The notes under the pieces: model-generated
Seen by the model: the letters and a program-made list of their open reading frames with translations, nothing else
The model's database searches: none
Told to the model about the DNA's origin: nothing
Shown: one piece after another, positions 18,201-26,114 of the stretch
Layout of the letters: each line of letters starts with the position of its first letter
How positions within the stretch are numbered: the stretch's first letter is position 1
Position numbers and translations under genes: made by a program
DNA from: Chitinophagaceae bacterium
GTDB taxonomy: Bacteria > Bacteroidota > Bacteroidia > Chitinophagales > Chitinophagaceae
Direction of reading: 5' to 3'
NCBI GenBank assembly: GCA_003168265.1
Contig: PMSV01000024.1
Coordinates: 372,001-436,000 of the forward strand
DNA: 64,000 nt

Positions 18201-18575
18201 GTTTTGCTCGTGACGAATGCGGAGGAAATGCGGGTTAAAAACGGCAATGCCCTGCTTTCTGCAAGACAGGCCGCTTCGGTGCGAATCCGGCCGATCATCA
18301 TGACCAGCCTGGCCATGGTCGTGGGCATGATCCCCATGGCTTCCGGGCTCGGTGAAGGTGGCGATCAATCAGCTCCACTGGGCCGGGCTGTGATCGGAGG
18401 ACTCATAGCCTCCACATTTGCAGCCTTGCTGATCCTGCCGATGGTATTTGCCTGGGTTCAGCAAAAAACGGGTATACAGTCCGTTTCGCTTGATCCTGAA
18501 GATCCGGGAAGCATACATTATATTGCCTCACTCTATGGAGAAAAGGAAACTAAGGAAGGCCCAGCCGGCAATTGA
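15243..18575 (+). CDS. RND-family efflux transporter, inner membrane pump
   Basis: A 1110-residue AcrB/MexB-like permease with twelve expected transmembrane segments in two halves, and porter domains after TM1 and TM7. TM4 contains LAIGILVDESTVTIENI, with one acidic residue of the proton relay where AcrB has two (VDD). It is longer than the usual ~1040 residues because of a charged insert after TM6 (about residues 495-560, rich in Lys, Ser and Glu). The pump exports substrates from the periplasm by proton antiport. The single acid in TM4 and the divergence from HAE-1 pumps leave the substrate class (drugs, lipids, metals) open. 75 bases separate it from tolC. Confidence 0.9.
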   Translation: MNLIRAALRRPITILVLVAGLFFFGVKAVLTAKIDIFPAMDLPVIYLSHPYGGFTPDQMEGYFGKNYVNLMLYVSGVKSIETRNIQGLTLMKLTFYEGTNMAQAAAEVSAFSNRAQTIFPPGSNPPFIIRFDASTLPVGQLILSSSKRNNNELQDLGNVYVRAGFSSIPGLVSPAPFGGNARTIVIKADPELMREHHITPDQLVTALRINNQATPAGVVRIGDKNYFTPANTNIKDVKDFGNIPLYTGGVQNLYLKDVATVEDAADITTGFVLVNGKRSVYMPITKSAAASTWEVVQNLKKAIPRFQSILPEDVKLTYEFDQSVYVINSVKNLLTEGAIGALLTGLMVLLFLGDARGALIVILTIPTCIISGVLFLTLFNQTINIMTLSGLALAIGILVDESTVTIENIHQHMDMGKPKALAIWDACKEIAFSKLLILFCILAVFAPAFTMGGIPGSLFLPLSLAIGFSMITSYLMAQTLVPVLSNWLMKEHHPSDKKQNAPAGSHLKNRTPDDLAFIESGISKESEQDTWQQRDKLISKHQKKRKKISGFDKFKLLYGRQMNRFMPFRRIIVWVYIAGGLGIAWLLLNRIGRDVLPKSNVSQFQVRMRDEDGTRIEKTEKDVLRALEVLNEMVGKENISITSAMVGMHGSTFSTNPIYLFMAGPQEAVLQVALKEGYKTNMDELKDRFREKIKEALPNVKLSFEPIELTDKILSQGSPTPIEVKIIGKDKKQNEQFAYKIIDKLSQISYLRDVQLGQAIHYPSINVNIDRVRAAQLGTNVNDIARSIVAATSSSRFTEKNIWLDQKISLGYNVQVEVPENEMTSIQDVSEIPVNPDQARPVLGDVATISLDSMYGEDDNIGAVPVLSVTANIYKKDLGTATRDVNRSIESLGTLPRGLTVETRGLTQVLTETLDSLQSGLIVAIVVIFLMLAANFQSFKVSLVVLCTVPAVLVGSLGLLILTDSTLNLQSYMGIIMSVGVSISNSVLLVTNAEEMRVKNGNALLSARQAASVRIRPIIMTSLAMVVGMIPMASGLGEGGDQSAPLGRAVIGGLIASTFAALLILPMVFAWVQQKTGIQSVSLDPEDPGSIHYIASLYGEKETKEGPAGN

Positions 18576-18603
18576 ATTTTGAATAAATGAAAACGATAAA
18601 CAG

Positions 18604-18683
18604 GAAACCAAGCACTATAATTTATTACACTGTATGTGCGAGGTCCCATCCGACAAACAGAAAAAATTAAAAATATGCAGATG
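18604..18683 (+). repeat. Copy A of a duplicated gene leader
   Basis: This leader runs from GAAACCAAGCA to CAGATGAAA at the start of the efflux adaptor gene. The last 47 bases match the sequence just before and including the atpF start (37378-37424) at 39 of 47 positions by hand alignment; the first 11 bases also match. The middle differs in length by 10 bases. A short GCAC/GTGC pairing is possible around the middle. Function unknown. Confidence 0.6.
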
Positions 18684-19847
18684 AAACATCCTTTAACTGC
18701 AGTGTTCGGTTTTGCGTCAGGTTCACCAAGTTGGATGAACTATATGCTCTCCCTTTTATTGGGAGCTTCACTCCTAACGCAAATGGGTTGCGGTTCCTCG
18801 ACTGCTCACGAGGAAAATAAGGGTAAGGCAGAGCAGACGGAAGCGCCTCCCCTGGAGACCTTTGCGTTGAGTTCAGGTCAATTGAACTCCACGCTGCAAC
18901 TACCCGGGGAATTGATAAGTTTTCAGCAGGTCGATCTCTATGCAAAGGTCAACAGCTTTATAAAAAAGCTATACGTTGATGTTGGATCTGAAGTCAGGCA
19001 GGGGCAATTGCTGGCGCTGATGGAAGCGCCGGAAATTAATTCACAGTTAGCGGCTTCCGAATCCAGGCTCAAATCACAGGAAGCAATTTATTTTGCCAGT
19101 AAAGCCACTTATGACCGTTTACTGGAAACCAGCAAGACCCCCGGTACGGTTTCACCAAACGACCTGGAAATCGCATTGTCCAAAGAAAAATCCGATATGG
19201 CCCAACTCGAAGCGGACAAAGCTTCCTACCGGGAGATTGCGGATACGAAGGATTATCTTGAGATCAGGGCCCCCTTTTCGGGTGTTATCAGCATGCGAAA
19301 TGTAAGCGCCGGTGCCTATGTTGGCCCTTCCGGAAAAGGTTCGGACCTCCCGATATTCACTCTGCAGGAACAGAAAAAACTGCGCCTCGTGATTAGTGTT
19401 CCAGAAGCCTATGCAAGCTATCTAAACGGGAAGAGCAGTGTTTCTTTTATGGTAAGGGGCCTGCCCAACCAAAGCTTCAAAGCCAGGGTCTCCAGGCTTG
19501 CAGGTGCGCTTGACATCAAACTGCGTTCCCAGCGTACGGAAATGGATGTGGACAACAGCAATGGAAAATTATTGCCTGGCATGGTATCGGAAGTCAATAT
19601 CCCTCTGGATGGTCAGCCCAATACATTCATAGTACCCAAATCGGCCATCGTCAATTCAACGGTCAAGCCCTTCGTAGTCCGTGTTGTCAACAATAAAGCC
19701 CAATGGGTCAATGTGGAAATGGGAAGATCAGGCAATGGCAAGCAGGAAGTATTCGGCAATCTGTCTCTGCATGATACCCTGGTGCGTGCAGCCACGGAAG
19801 AGATCCGTGACGGATCGCGATTGAAAACTGTCTTTAAGCAGGATTAA
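18681..19847 (+). CDS. RND efflux membrane-fusion (periplasmic adaptor) protein
   Basis: A 388-residue HlyD/AcrA-type adaptor. An N-terminal hydrophobic segment ends in TQMGCGSS, a lipoprotein-like cysteine (around residue 37). A lipoyl/barrel-sandwich half follows (LYAKVNSFIKKLYVDVGSEVRQGQLLALM), then a coiled-coil hairpin (about 90-150), the second lipoyl half (IRAPFSGVI) and a beta-barrel domain. Upstream in-frame starts exist at 18636 (GTG) and 18675 (ATG). I chose 18681 because the duplicated leader aligns this ATG with the atpF start. It links pump and TolC channel in the periplasm and is the last gene of the efflux operon. Confidence 0.85.
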   Translation: MKHPLTAVFGFASGSPSWMNYMLSLLLGASLLTQMGCGSSTAHEENKGKAEQTEAPPLETFALSSGQLNSTLQLPGELISFQQVDLYAKVNSFIKKLYVDVGSEVRQGQLLALMEAPEINSQLAASESRLKSQEAIYFASKATYDRLLETSKTPGTVSPNDLEIALSKEKSDMAQLEADKASYREIADTKDYLEIRAPFSGVISMRNVSAGAYVGPSGKGSDLPIFTLQEQKKLRLVISVPEAYASYLNGKSSVSFMVRGLPNQSFKARVSRLAGALDIKLRSQRTEMDVDNSNGKLLPGMVSEVNIPLDGQPNTFIVPKSAIVNSTVKPFVVRVVNNKAQWVNVEMGRSGNGKQEVFGNLSLHDTLVRAATEEIRDGSRLKTVFKQD

Positions 19848-19868
19848 TCAGGCTTAATCCGGATTTTC
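19841..19868 (+). terminator. Weak hairpin terminator after the efflux operon
   Basis: GGATTAA-TCAGGC-TTAATCC forms a 7-bp stem that includes the adaptor stop codon, followed by GGATTTTC. The T-run is short, so termination would be partial. It separates the efflux operon from kynA. Confidence 0.35.
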
Positions 19869-19902
19869 AGATAATTTGGGGCGTAATTTTAAAACCGATC
19901 GC

Positions 19903-20955
19903 ATGCCACCTGAAGTTCATTACAGCGATTATCTTCAACTGGAGAAGATACTGCATGCCCAGGAAAGAGTAAGTGAAAAATTGGGTCAACCTGCACATGA
20001 TGAGATGCTTTTCATCATTATTCACCAGGCATATGAACTCTGGTTTCGCCAGATTTTGTTTGAAGTGAACAGCGTTTGCGCCATCATGCAGCAACCTGCC
20101 CTCAACGACAATTCGCCGGAATTGCAAACGGTAGTGCACCGGCTTTCCCGTTGCGTAACCATATTAAAGGTCCTGGTGCAACAAATGGATGTTATGGAGA
20201 CCATGAATCCGATGGATTTTCTGGATTTCCGCGATATGCTCAGACCTGCATCCGGTTTTCAAAGCTGGCAATTCAAAATCCTTGAAGGCAGGCTGGGATT
20301 GAAATATGAAGACCGGCACGGACAACACTATTATTTGTCGCAATTGCGAAAAGAGGAAATTCAACTCGTTAAAGATTCCGAAAAGGAGATTTCCCTTCTC
20401 CATCTCATCAACCAATGGCTGGAAAGAATGCCTTTTTTTGAGGAGGATGAAAATTGGAAAAATTTTTCAAGCAGGCATTCCTCCGGTAACCTTCATCCTT
20501 TCTGGGAAGAATACCGCGCATGTTACCGAGAGAGCCTTTCGGAAGTGGAAAAAAACAACCTCCAATTTTTTGACCAGTCATTCTTCAGAGAGCGAACCAA
20601 TGACTTGACGAACGCTGCCCTTTCTCTTTCTCCATCCGCCTCCCGTGCCGCCCTCTTCATCATGCTTTATCGGGGCTATCCCGTTCTGCAACTCCCTTAC
20701 CAATTATTGAATCAGTTGCTGGAATTGGATGAACAGCTTAGCACCTGGCGTTTCCGCCACCTTAGCATGGTCCAGCGGACCATCGGCGCCCGCATCGGAA
20801 CGGGAGGGAGTACCGGAAAGGACTACCTGCAGTCAGCGCTTCAGAAACACTCTATTTTCAGGGAGATCGCACAGTTGGCCAGCTTTCTCATTGAAAGGAA
20901 AAAACTGCCTCAACTTAGCAGGCAAATGGAAGGAAGGCTGGGTTTCATGCATTGA
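19903..20955 (+). CDS. kynA: Tryptophan 2,3-dioxygenase
   Basis: A 350-residue heme dioxygenase opening tryptophan to N-formylkynurenine. The N-terminal signature is present: VHYSDYLQLEKIL, then HDEMLFIIIHQAYELWFRQI, which shapes the substrate pocket. Later come GTGGSTGKDYL and the start of helix FSSRHSSG. I start at ATG 19903; the frame opens 27 bases earlier at a TTG, which is disfavoured. A TAATTTG box lies at 19872-19878, 24 bases before the start. No other kynurenine-pathway gene is in the window, though nadC, which takes quinolinate into NAD, lies 2.3 kb away on the other strand. Confidence 0.93.
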   Translation: MPPEVHYSDYLQLEKILHAQERVSEKLGQPAHDEMLFIIIHQAYELWFRQILFEVNSVCAIMQQPALNDNSPELQTVVHRLSRCVTILKVLVQQMDVMETMNPMDFLDFRDMLRPASGFQSWQFKILEGRLGLKYEDRHGQHYYLSQLRKEEIQLVKDSEKEISLLHLINQWLERMPFFEEDENWKNFSSRHSSGNLHPFWEEYRACYRESLSEVEKNNLQFFDQSFFRERTNDLTNAALSLSPSASRAALFIMLYRGYPVLQLPYQLLNQLLELDEQLSTWRFRHLSMVQRTIGARIGTGGSTGKDYLQSALQKHSIFREIAQLASFLIERKKLPQLSRQMEGRLGFMH

Positions 20956-20981
20956 TCCTCGTCTGAAGCGAAGGAGTCTCG

Positions 20982-21368
20982 TCAGCTCATTTTAAAAGGC
21001 ACTATCATTTCAAAAGCCGGAATATTGACTTCGAAGTTTTGTTTATTTTGCAGGTTCTCCATCGTATAGGTTCCATACATTTTCCCCATTTCTGTGCGCA
21101 GATTACAGCCTGAAATATATTGGTATCTTTCTTCCGGCTGTAGTGTGGGCTGTACTCCTACCACCCCTTCTCCTTCTACTTCGCGATAGGACCCGTTGCT
21201 GTCGAAAATATGCCAGTGACGCCGGTGCAATTTTACAGAGAAATGATTATGGTTTTCCAGGGTGATGCGATAAGCGAACATGTACTCTCCTGCCACAGGA
21301 TTGCTGTAATCCGGTTGATAAAAGGTTTCCACGCTTACTTCCACTCCCTCTGAAATTTTGCTAACCAT
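20982..21368 (-). CDS. apaG: ApaG domain protein
   Basis: A 128-residue protein matching the ApaG family along its whole length. It has an immunoglobulin-like fold with FAYRITLENHNHFSVKLHRRHWHIFDSNG and the glycine-rich VEGEGVVGVQPTLQPEERYQYISGC. In enterobacteria ApaG has been linked to Co/Mg resistance and binds phosphates; its molecular role is not settled. Start at the ATG 21368, not the adjacent TTG. It converges on kynA and is divergent from icd. Confidence 0.9.
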   Translation of the reverse strand: MVSKISEGVEVSVETFYQPDYSNPVAGEYMFAYRITLENHNHFSVKLHRRHWHIFDSNGSYREVEGEGVVGVQPTLQPEERYQYISGCNLRTEMGKMYGTYTMENLQNKQNFEVNIPAFEMIVPFKMS

Positions 21369-21494
21369 CAAAACAATTTACATTAAAATTAAACAAAACA
21401 GGGCGTTGGTAAAAGATTTGAGCGATTTAATTTTCCAATAAAAAACTACCCTATTTTTACTTCGTCTTTCTCATCGAAACCTGAAATTATCAAT

Positions 21495-22946
21495 ATGAAG
21501 ATAGCAGTTGCCAAGGGGGATGGCATTGGTCCCGAGATCATGGAAGCCGTTCTGAAAATCTTTGAGGCCAACAAAGTGCCTATCGAATACCAGTTTGTAG
21601 ATATGGGGAAATGGGTGTTTGACAAAGGGTTTTCCAATGGGATGACTCCTGAGGCCAAACATAGCATCGAAGAAATGGGCCTCCTTTTCAAGGGGCCCAT
21701 GGAGACTCCCAAAGGGAAGGGGGTAAAAAGCGTTAACGTGACAGCCAGGAAGACCTGGAATACGTATGCGAATAAAAGGGTCTTTCAGACCCTCCACGGT
21801 GTGGACACGGTTTTTTCAAAAGCAGGAATACCCATTGATATCACCGTAGTGAGGGAGAATATTGAGGACACCTACGGAGGCATAGAACATATGCCAACAC
21901 ATGATGTAGCCCTGAGCAGGCGATTCATCACAAGGCCCGGAAGCCTGCAGGTCATCAAATATGCCTTCGAAATGGCCAAGAAAAAGGGGACAAGGCGTAT
22001 TACCTGCGGCCACAAGGCCAATATTATGAAGCTTACAGATGGCCTCTTCCTGGATTGTTTCTACGAGGTGGCAAAGGAATACCCCGAGCTCAAGGCGGAC
22101 GATGTCATAGTGGACGACCTGTGCATGAAACTCGTTACCCGCCCCGACCAGTTCGATGTGATGGTACTGACCAATTTGCAGGGCGATATCGTATCGGATC
22201 TATGTGCGGGTCTGGTAGGAGGTCTTGGCTTTGCCCCCTCGGCCAATATTGGAGACCATATTTCGATATTCGAAGCCGTGCATGGCACAGCTCCGGATAT
22301 TGCCGGGAAGAATATAGCCAATCCTACGGCCCTTTTGCTCAGCGGCATTGCCATGCTGAGGCATTTGGGTTTGATGGAGAATGCGGCCATTATCGAGAAC
22401 TCCCTTCTCTATACATTGGAAAGTGGTGTTCATACGGGAGATTTTGGAGACAAATCGATTCCACCTGTAAATACAACCCAGTTTGCAGAAACCATCATCA
22501 ACAATTTCGGGAAAACCCCGGAACATGGGGCAAGGCCATTACTTCCCAATATGCCTGTTACCCCCACCCATTTCCATTTGGACGAGAACCCCATGTTGGT
22601 TAGTAAGGAAATGAGTGAAGAAAAGATCGTGGGCGTGGATATGTTTATAGAAAGCTCGGAACAGCCCGAAGTGATTGCAAAAAAATGCCAGCGGCATGCT
22701 GGTGTAAAATTCAACCTCGTCAGTATCAGCAATCGGGGAACCCAGGTCTGGCCAACGGGATCGATCTATACCAACCTGGTTAACGAATACAATGTACGTT
22801 TTGAAAGCATCGACACTTATCCTCTTAACCAGCAGGATGTTATCGGACTCTATGTAAGCCTTAGCGGAGACTTTAAGATCTGTTCATCCGAGCTCCTGAA
22901 TATGTGGGGGGATAAGAAGGCTTATTCCCTGGCACAGGGTCAATAG
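21495..22946 (+). CDS. icd: Isocitrate dehydrogenase (Thermus-type, probably NADP-dependent)
   Basis: A 483-residue beta-decarboxylating dehydrogenase. KGDGIGPEIMEAVL begins the fold. RENIEDTYGGIEHM carries the substrate arginine region, and VDDLCMKLVTRPDQFDVMVLTNLQGDIVSDL is the metal and family signature. HGTAPDIAGKNIANPTA closes the cofactor site. A C-terminal extension of about 140 residues (from roughly 345) distinguishes the Thermus-type isocitrate dehydrogenase from isopropylmalate dehydrogenase, which is shorter. It catalyses isocitrate to 2-oxoglutarate in the TCA cycle. Stops of this gene and the SUI1 gene are separated by one base. Confidence 0.85.
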   Translation: MKIAVAKGDGIGPEIMEAVLKIFEANKVPIEYQFVDMGKWVFDKGFSNGMTPEAKHSIEEMGLLFKGPMETPKGKGVKSVNVTARKTWNTYANKRVFQTLHGVDTVFSKAGIPIDITVVRENIEDTYGGIEHMPTHDVALSRRFITRPGSLQVIKYAFEMAKKKGTRRITCGHKANIMKLTDGLFLDCFYEVAKEYPELKADDVIVDDLCMKLVTRPDQFDVMVLTNLQGDIVSDLCAGLVGGLGFAPSANIGDHISIFEAVHGTAPDIAGKNIANPTALLLSGIAMLRHLGLMENAAIIENSLLYTLESGVHTGDFGDKSIPPVNTTQFAETIINNFGKTPEHGARPLLPNMPVTPTHFHLDENPMLVSKEMSEEKIVGVDMFIESSEQPEVIAKKCQRHAGVKFNLVSISNRGTQVWPTGSIYTNLVNEYNVRFESIDTYPLNQQDVIGLYVSLSGDFKICSSELLNMWGDKKAYSLAQGQ

Positions 22947-22947
22947 T

Positions 22948-23289
22948 TTATACTTTTTTTGATTGCCTGTAATCATTCTTCAGCAGCCATTGCAGAATCT
23001 TTTCGCGCTGATCTCCCTGGATGATGATCTCTCCGTCTTTGACGGAGCCCCCTGTTCCGCAAAATGACCTTAACTTTTTTCCAAGTTCATCCAGATCATC
23101 CTCCTTGCCGTTAAAGCCCTGTATCAGTGTTACAGTCTTCCCGGCCCGTTGGTTTTTATCGAGCCTTATCCTTAATTTCTGTTGCCCGCTTGGGCTTGTA
23201 TCTTCGGCGGCCTGTTCCTCCTTCCATTTGAAATCAGGATCGGTGCTATATACCAATCCTGTGCTGTTCGATTTGTTTTTCTTGCTCAT
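22948..23289 (-). CDS. SUI1/eIF1-family translation factor
   Basis: A 113-residue protein. The C-terminal ~75 residues are the SUI1 fold (KLRIRLDKNQRAGKTVTLIQGF, LGKKLRSFCGTGGSVKDGEIIIQGDQREKI), which binds the small ribosomal subunit in eukaryotes and archaea. The bacterial relatives are called YciH. The N-terminal 35 residues are polar and probably disordered. The start codon follows directly on the nadC stop with no intervening base, so translation is probably coupled with nadC. Confidence 0.9.
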   Translation of the reverse strand: MSKKNKSNSTGLVYSTDPDFKWKEEQAAEDTSPSGQQKLRIRLDKNQRAGKTVTLIQGFNGKEDDLDELGKKLRSFCGTGGSVKDGEIIIQGDQREKILQWLLKNDYRQSKKV

Positions 23290-24138
23290 TTAATATGCTT
23301 TAAGGCTGAGATCCAGGCTCCTTGCCTGATGGATAAGGGCGCCGATACTGATATAGTCCACTCCGGTCTCCGCAAAATCCCGGACATTGTCCAGGTTTAT
23401 TCCTCCGCTGGCCTCGGTTTCAATTCGGCCTTTTATGATTTCCAGCGCTTTCGAAATTTCCGAAGGGGAAAAATTATCCATCATGATACGGTCCACTTTT
23501 CCAGTCTCCATCACTTGTTTCACTTCAGAAAGATTCCTTGTTTCCACTTCTATTTTAAGAGGTATTTTCAAACCCTGCACATAGTTGCTGGCTTTTTCAA
23601 TGGCTCTTTCAATGCTTCCGCAGTAATCAATATGATTGTCCTTCAGCATGATCATGTCGTAGAGCCCGAAACGGTGATTCAAACCCCCGCCGATTCGGAC
23701 AGCCTCCTTTTCCAGCAAACGGAAATTCGGGGTTGTCTTCCTGGTATCCAGTATCCTGGTCCTGCAGCCCTTGATTTTTTCGCAATACTGTCGGGTAAGA
23801 GTGGCAATGCCGGACATCCGTTGCATACAGTTCAATACCAATCTCTCGCAGGCCAGAATGCAACGCACTGAGGATTCAACTTCAAAAGCGATTTCGCCCG
23901 CCCGCATCTCTTCTCCGTCTTTCTTGAATGCTTCGAAACGGGATCCGTTTTCTTTCCAGGAAAATATTTTTTCGGCGACTATTAGGCCGGCAAGTACACC
24001 ATCTTCCTTGATCTTCAGAACTGCATTGCCCCTGTCCTTTTCCCCGATACAGCAAAGGCTGGAAAAATCTCCCCCGCCTAGATCTTCTTCTATGGCGGAC
24101 TCGACCAATGCCTTCAATTTGACTTCAAAATTTTCCAT
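23290..24138 (-). CDS. nadC: Nicotinate-nucleotide pyrophosphorylase (carboxylating)
   Basis: A 282-residue enzyme converting quinolinate and PRPP to nicotinate mononucleotide, the entry into NAD. EEDLGGGDFSS begins the family signature. CERLVLNCMQRMSGIATLT and ILDTRKTTPNFRLLEKEAVRIGGGLNHRFGL carry the phosphoribosyl-binding arginines and lysine. EVETRNL and IMMDNFSP line the barrel. An in-frame start 27 bases upstream is possible, but MENFEVKL fits the family. Together with kynA and nadE this window holds three genes touching tryptophan/NAD metabolism, though they are not in one operon. Confidence 0.93.
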   Translation of the reverse strand: MENFEVKLKALVESAIEEDLGGGDFSSLCCIGEKDRGNAVLKIKEDGVLAGLIVAEKIFSWKENGSRFEAFKKDGEEMRAGEIAFEVESSVRCILACERLVLNCMQRMSGIATLTRQYCEKIKGCRTRILDTRKTTPNFRLLEKEAVRIGGGLNHRFGLYDMIMLKDNHIDYCGSIERAIEKASNYVQGLKIPLKIEVETRNLSEVKQVMETGKVDRIMMDNFSPSEISKALEIIKGRIETEASGGINLDNVRDFAETGVDYISIGALIHQARSLDLSLKAY

Positions 24139-24209
24139 AAGCAAAACTAACCTTTCAGGAGACATTGAAAGGGAAGCGGTCCGAGAACTGTACTATAGAT
24201 CTACCCGGT

Positions 24210-25616
24210 TTAATTTAACACACTGTTTTCCTTGGCAAGAGGAATATTCGGAATTTGCTGTATGCTGTTCCAGCCGCCTATGATATTGTGCAGATTGTGG
24301 ATTCCCTGCCTTTTCATCAGGGATGCCGCTATTACGCTTCGGTAGCCGCTTCCGCAATACAGGTAAATATTATGATGATCTTCGAGCGTGGCCATGCTGG
24401 CGGGGTCCATCATTTCGTTAAGTGGCATATTCAGCGCCTCCTTGACATGTCCGTCTGCAAATTCGGTTTCCCTTCTGACATCAACCACTACCAGATTCTC
24501 GTCAAAAGGAAGATCCATTGCCAATTCTTCGCCATCAACATTTACGATCATATCAATGCTCCTGCCATCGTTTTTCCAGGCTTCAAAACCGCCGTCGATA
24601 TATCCGATAATTTCTTCAAATCCCACGCGGCTCAGACGCACGATGGTTTCCTTTTCCTTACCGGCTTCAGTTAACAGGATCAGGGGTTTTTCAAAAGGAA
24701 GCAGGCTTCCTGCCCATTCTGCAAAACGCCCGTTCAGTCCGATACCAACTGAACCGGGAATAAATCCTTCGCAGAATATATTTTCATTGCGGGTATCAAG
24801 TAAAATGACTTCGTCCTTTTCGAGCAAATTGGCCACCTGAACTGGGGACAGGGGGCTAAGGCCTTTCTCTAGAATTTTGTCCAGGCTGCGATATCCTTCT
24901 TTGTTGATCCGCGCATTGAGCGGAAAATATTGCGGGGGAGGAGTCAAACCTTCCGTGACCGCATCAATGAATGCCTCTTTTGAAGGTGCTTGTAAAGCAT
25001 AATTGGTTTTCTTTTCTACTCCGATGCTGCTATAGGTTGATGGACCCAGGTTTTTTCCACAACTGCTGCCTGCACCGTGGGCAGGATATACCAATACATC
25101 GTCGGGAAGGGTCAGGATCTTTTCATGCAGGGAATCATAAAGCATTCCGGCTAATTCTGTTTTTGAAAGATTGCCGCTGCTCAGGTCAGGCCTCCCAACA
25201 TCACCTACAAAAAGCGTATCTCCGGAGAAGAGGGCGCTTGGTGCTCCTTTTTCATCCCTGACCAGATAACAGGAAGACTCGATGGTATGGCCGGGGGTAT
25301 GAAGCACTTCAATGGAAATCCCCCCCAGTTTAAAGGATTCCCCGTCTGCAGCATGATAAATATCGAAACTCGTTTCTGTCTTCGGTCCGTAGATGATGGG
25401 GGCTCCTGTCTTTTTCCCCAATTCGAGGTGACCACTCACAAAATCAGCGTGGAAATGGGTTTCAAAAATATAGCGGATCACGGCATTCCTTTCCTTAGCT
25501 AAATCCTCATAAACATCTACATCCCGCAGCGGATCAATAATCGCAGCTTCTCCCTCGCTTTCAACATAATAAGCTGCTTCGCTTAGGCAATTGGTATATA
25601 ATTGCTTGATGAACAT
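24210..25616 (-). CDS. Persulfide dioxygenase-like metallo-beta-lactamase protein with two rhodanese domains
   Basis: A 468-residue fusion. Residues 1-240 are an ETHE1-like metallo-hydrolase with THFHADFVSGH, HTPGHT, FSGDTLFVGDVGRPDL and YPAHG supplying the iron ligands. Two rhodanese domains follow. The first (about 270-365) lacks the catalytic cysteine: the loop reads LLTEAGK. The second (about 375-460) has it in YLYCGSGYRS. The protein should oxidise glutathione-type persulfide and move sulfane sulfur. It lies downstream of an ArsR-type gene on the same strand, 66 bases away, as in many sulfide-response operons. Confidence 0.88.
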   Translation of the reverse strand: MFIKQLYTNCLSEAAYYVESEGEAAIIDPLRDVDVYEDLAKERNAVIRYIFETHFHADFVSGHLELGKKTGAPIIYGPKTETSFDIYHAADGESFKLGGISIEVLHTPGHTIESSCYLVRDEKGAPSALFSGDTLFVGDVGRPDLSSGNLSKTELAGMLYDSLHEKILTLPDDVLVYPAHGAGSSCGKNLGPSTYSSIGVEKKTNYALQAPSKEAFIDAVTEGLTPPPQYFPLNARINKEGYRSLDKILEKGLSPLSPVQVANLLEKDEVILLDTRNENIFCEGFIPGSVGIGLNGRFAEWAGSLLPFEKPLILLTEAGKEKETIVRLSRVGFEEIIGYIDGGFEAWKNDGRSIDMIVNVDGEELAMDLPFDENLVVVDVRRETEFADGHVKEALNMPLNEMMDPASMATLEDHHNIYLYCGSGYRSVIAASLMKRQGIHNLHNIIGGWNSIQQIPNIPLAKENSVLN

Positions 25617-25648
25617 GGTCCTTTTTTTGTAAAAATACTCTAAAATAG

Positions 25649-25667
25649 TGCAATTTGAAAGCTTGCA
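25649..25667. promoter_or_regulatory. Inverted repeat between arsR-like and persulfide dioxygenase genes
   Basis: TGCAA-TTTGAAAGC-TTGCA is an inverted repeat; with a one-base bulge it extends to AGT/ACT on both sides. It lies 33 bases before the dioxygenase start and just after the regulator stop. It could be the operator of the ArsR-type protein. Assignment by position only. Confidence 0.3.
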
Positions 25668-25682
25668 ACTGTACCGAAACGG

Positions 25683-26027
25683 CTATTCGATCAGGCTGGC
25701 GACACTTCTCATGATATGCGCAACCCTATCGCCGCTAACGGTGTAATAAATGAATTTTCCATCACGCTCTGTTGTGACGATTCCAGCTTTGCGAAGGATA
25801 GCAAGGTGCTGTGATGCAACGGATTGCTCCAGACGGAGTTGTATATAAATTTCTGTGACTGTCAATCTTTTATTGTCGTCCAGTAATTTGACGATCTGTT
25901 GTCTGAGCTTATGATTGAGGGCACGAAGGATCATGGAAGCTTTTTTCAAACTCACAAAATCTATTCTGACTGGATTACCCTCAGATCCGTTAATAACCAT
26001 CCAGTGATTAGTTGAAACTAATGTCAT
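25683..26027 (-). CDS. ArsR-family winged-helix regulator without cysteines
   Basis: A 114-residue repressor-type protein. The winged helix runs from about 28 to 105: LRALNHKLRQQIVKLL, then TVTEIYIQLRLEQSVASQHLAILRKAGIV as helix-turn-helix and RDGKFIYYTVSG as wing. There is no cysteine in the whole protein, so the thiol switch of sulfide sensors BigR/SqrR and the metal site of ArsR are both absent. It sits immediately upstream of the persulfide dioxygenase gene and probably controls it. The start could also be the internal ATG at 26000. Confidence 0.85.
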   Translation of the reverse strand: MTLVSTNHWMVINGSEGNPVRIDFVSLKKASMILRALNHKLRQQIVKLLDDNKRLTVTEIYIQLRLEQSVASQHLAILRKAGIVTTERDGKFIYYTVSGDRVAHIMRSVASLIE

Positions 26028-26114
26028 TGTGATTGAGCTTAAATTAGGAGATATGCAAAATTACTACTGACCAACGAATTATAAGACTTCTATATTCGAA
26101 ATATCTCATTTTTT

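Noticed and set aside
26092-26104. ATATT-CGA-AATAT repeat upstream of the ArsR-type gene
   Set aside because: AT-only arms in an AT-rich gap; chance is likely.
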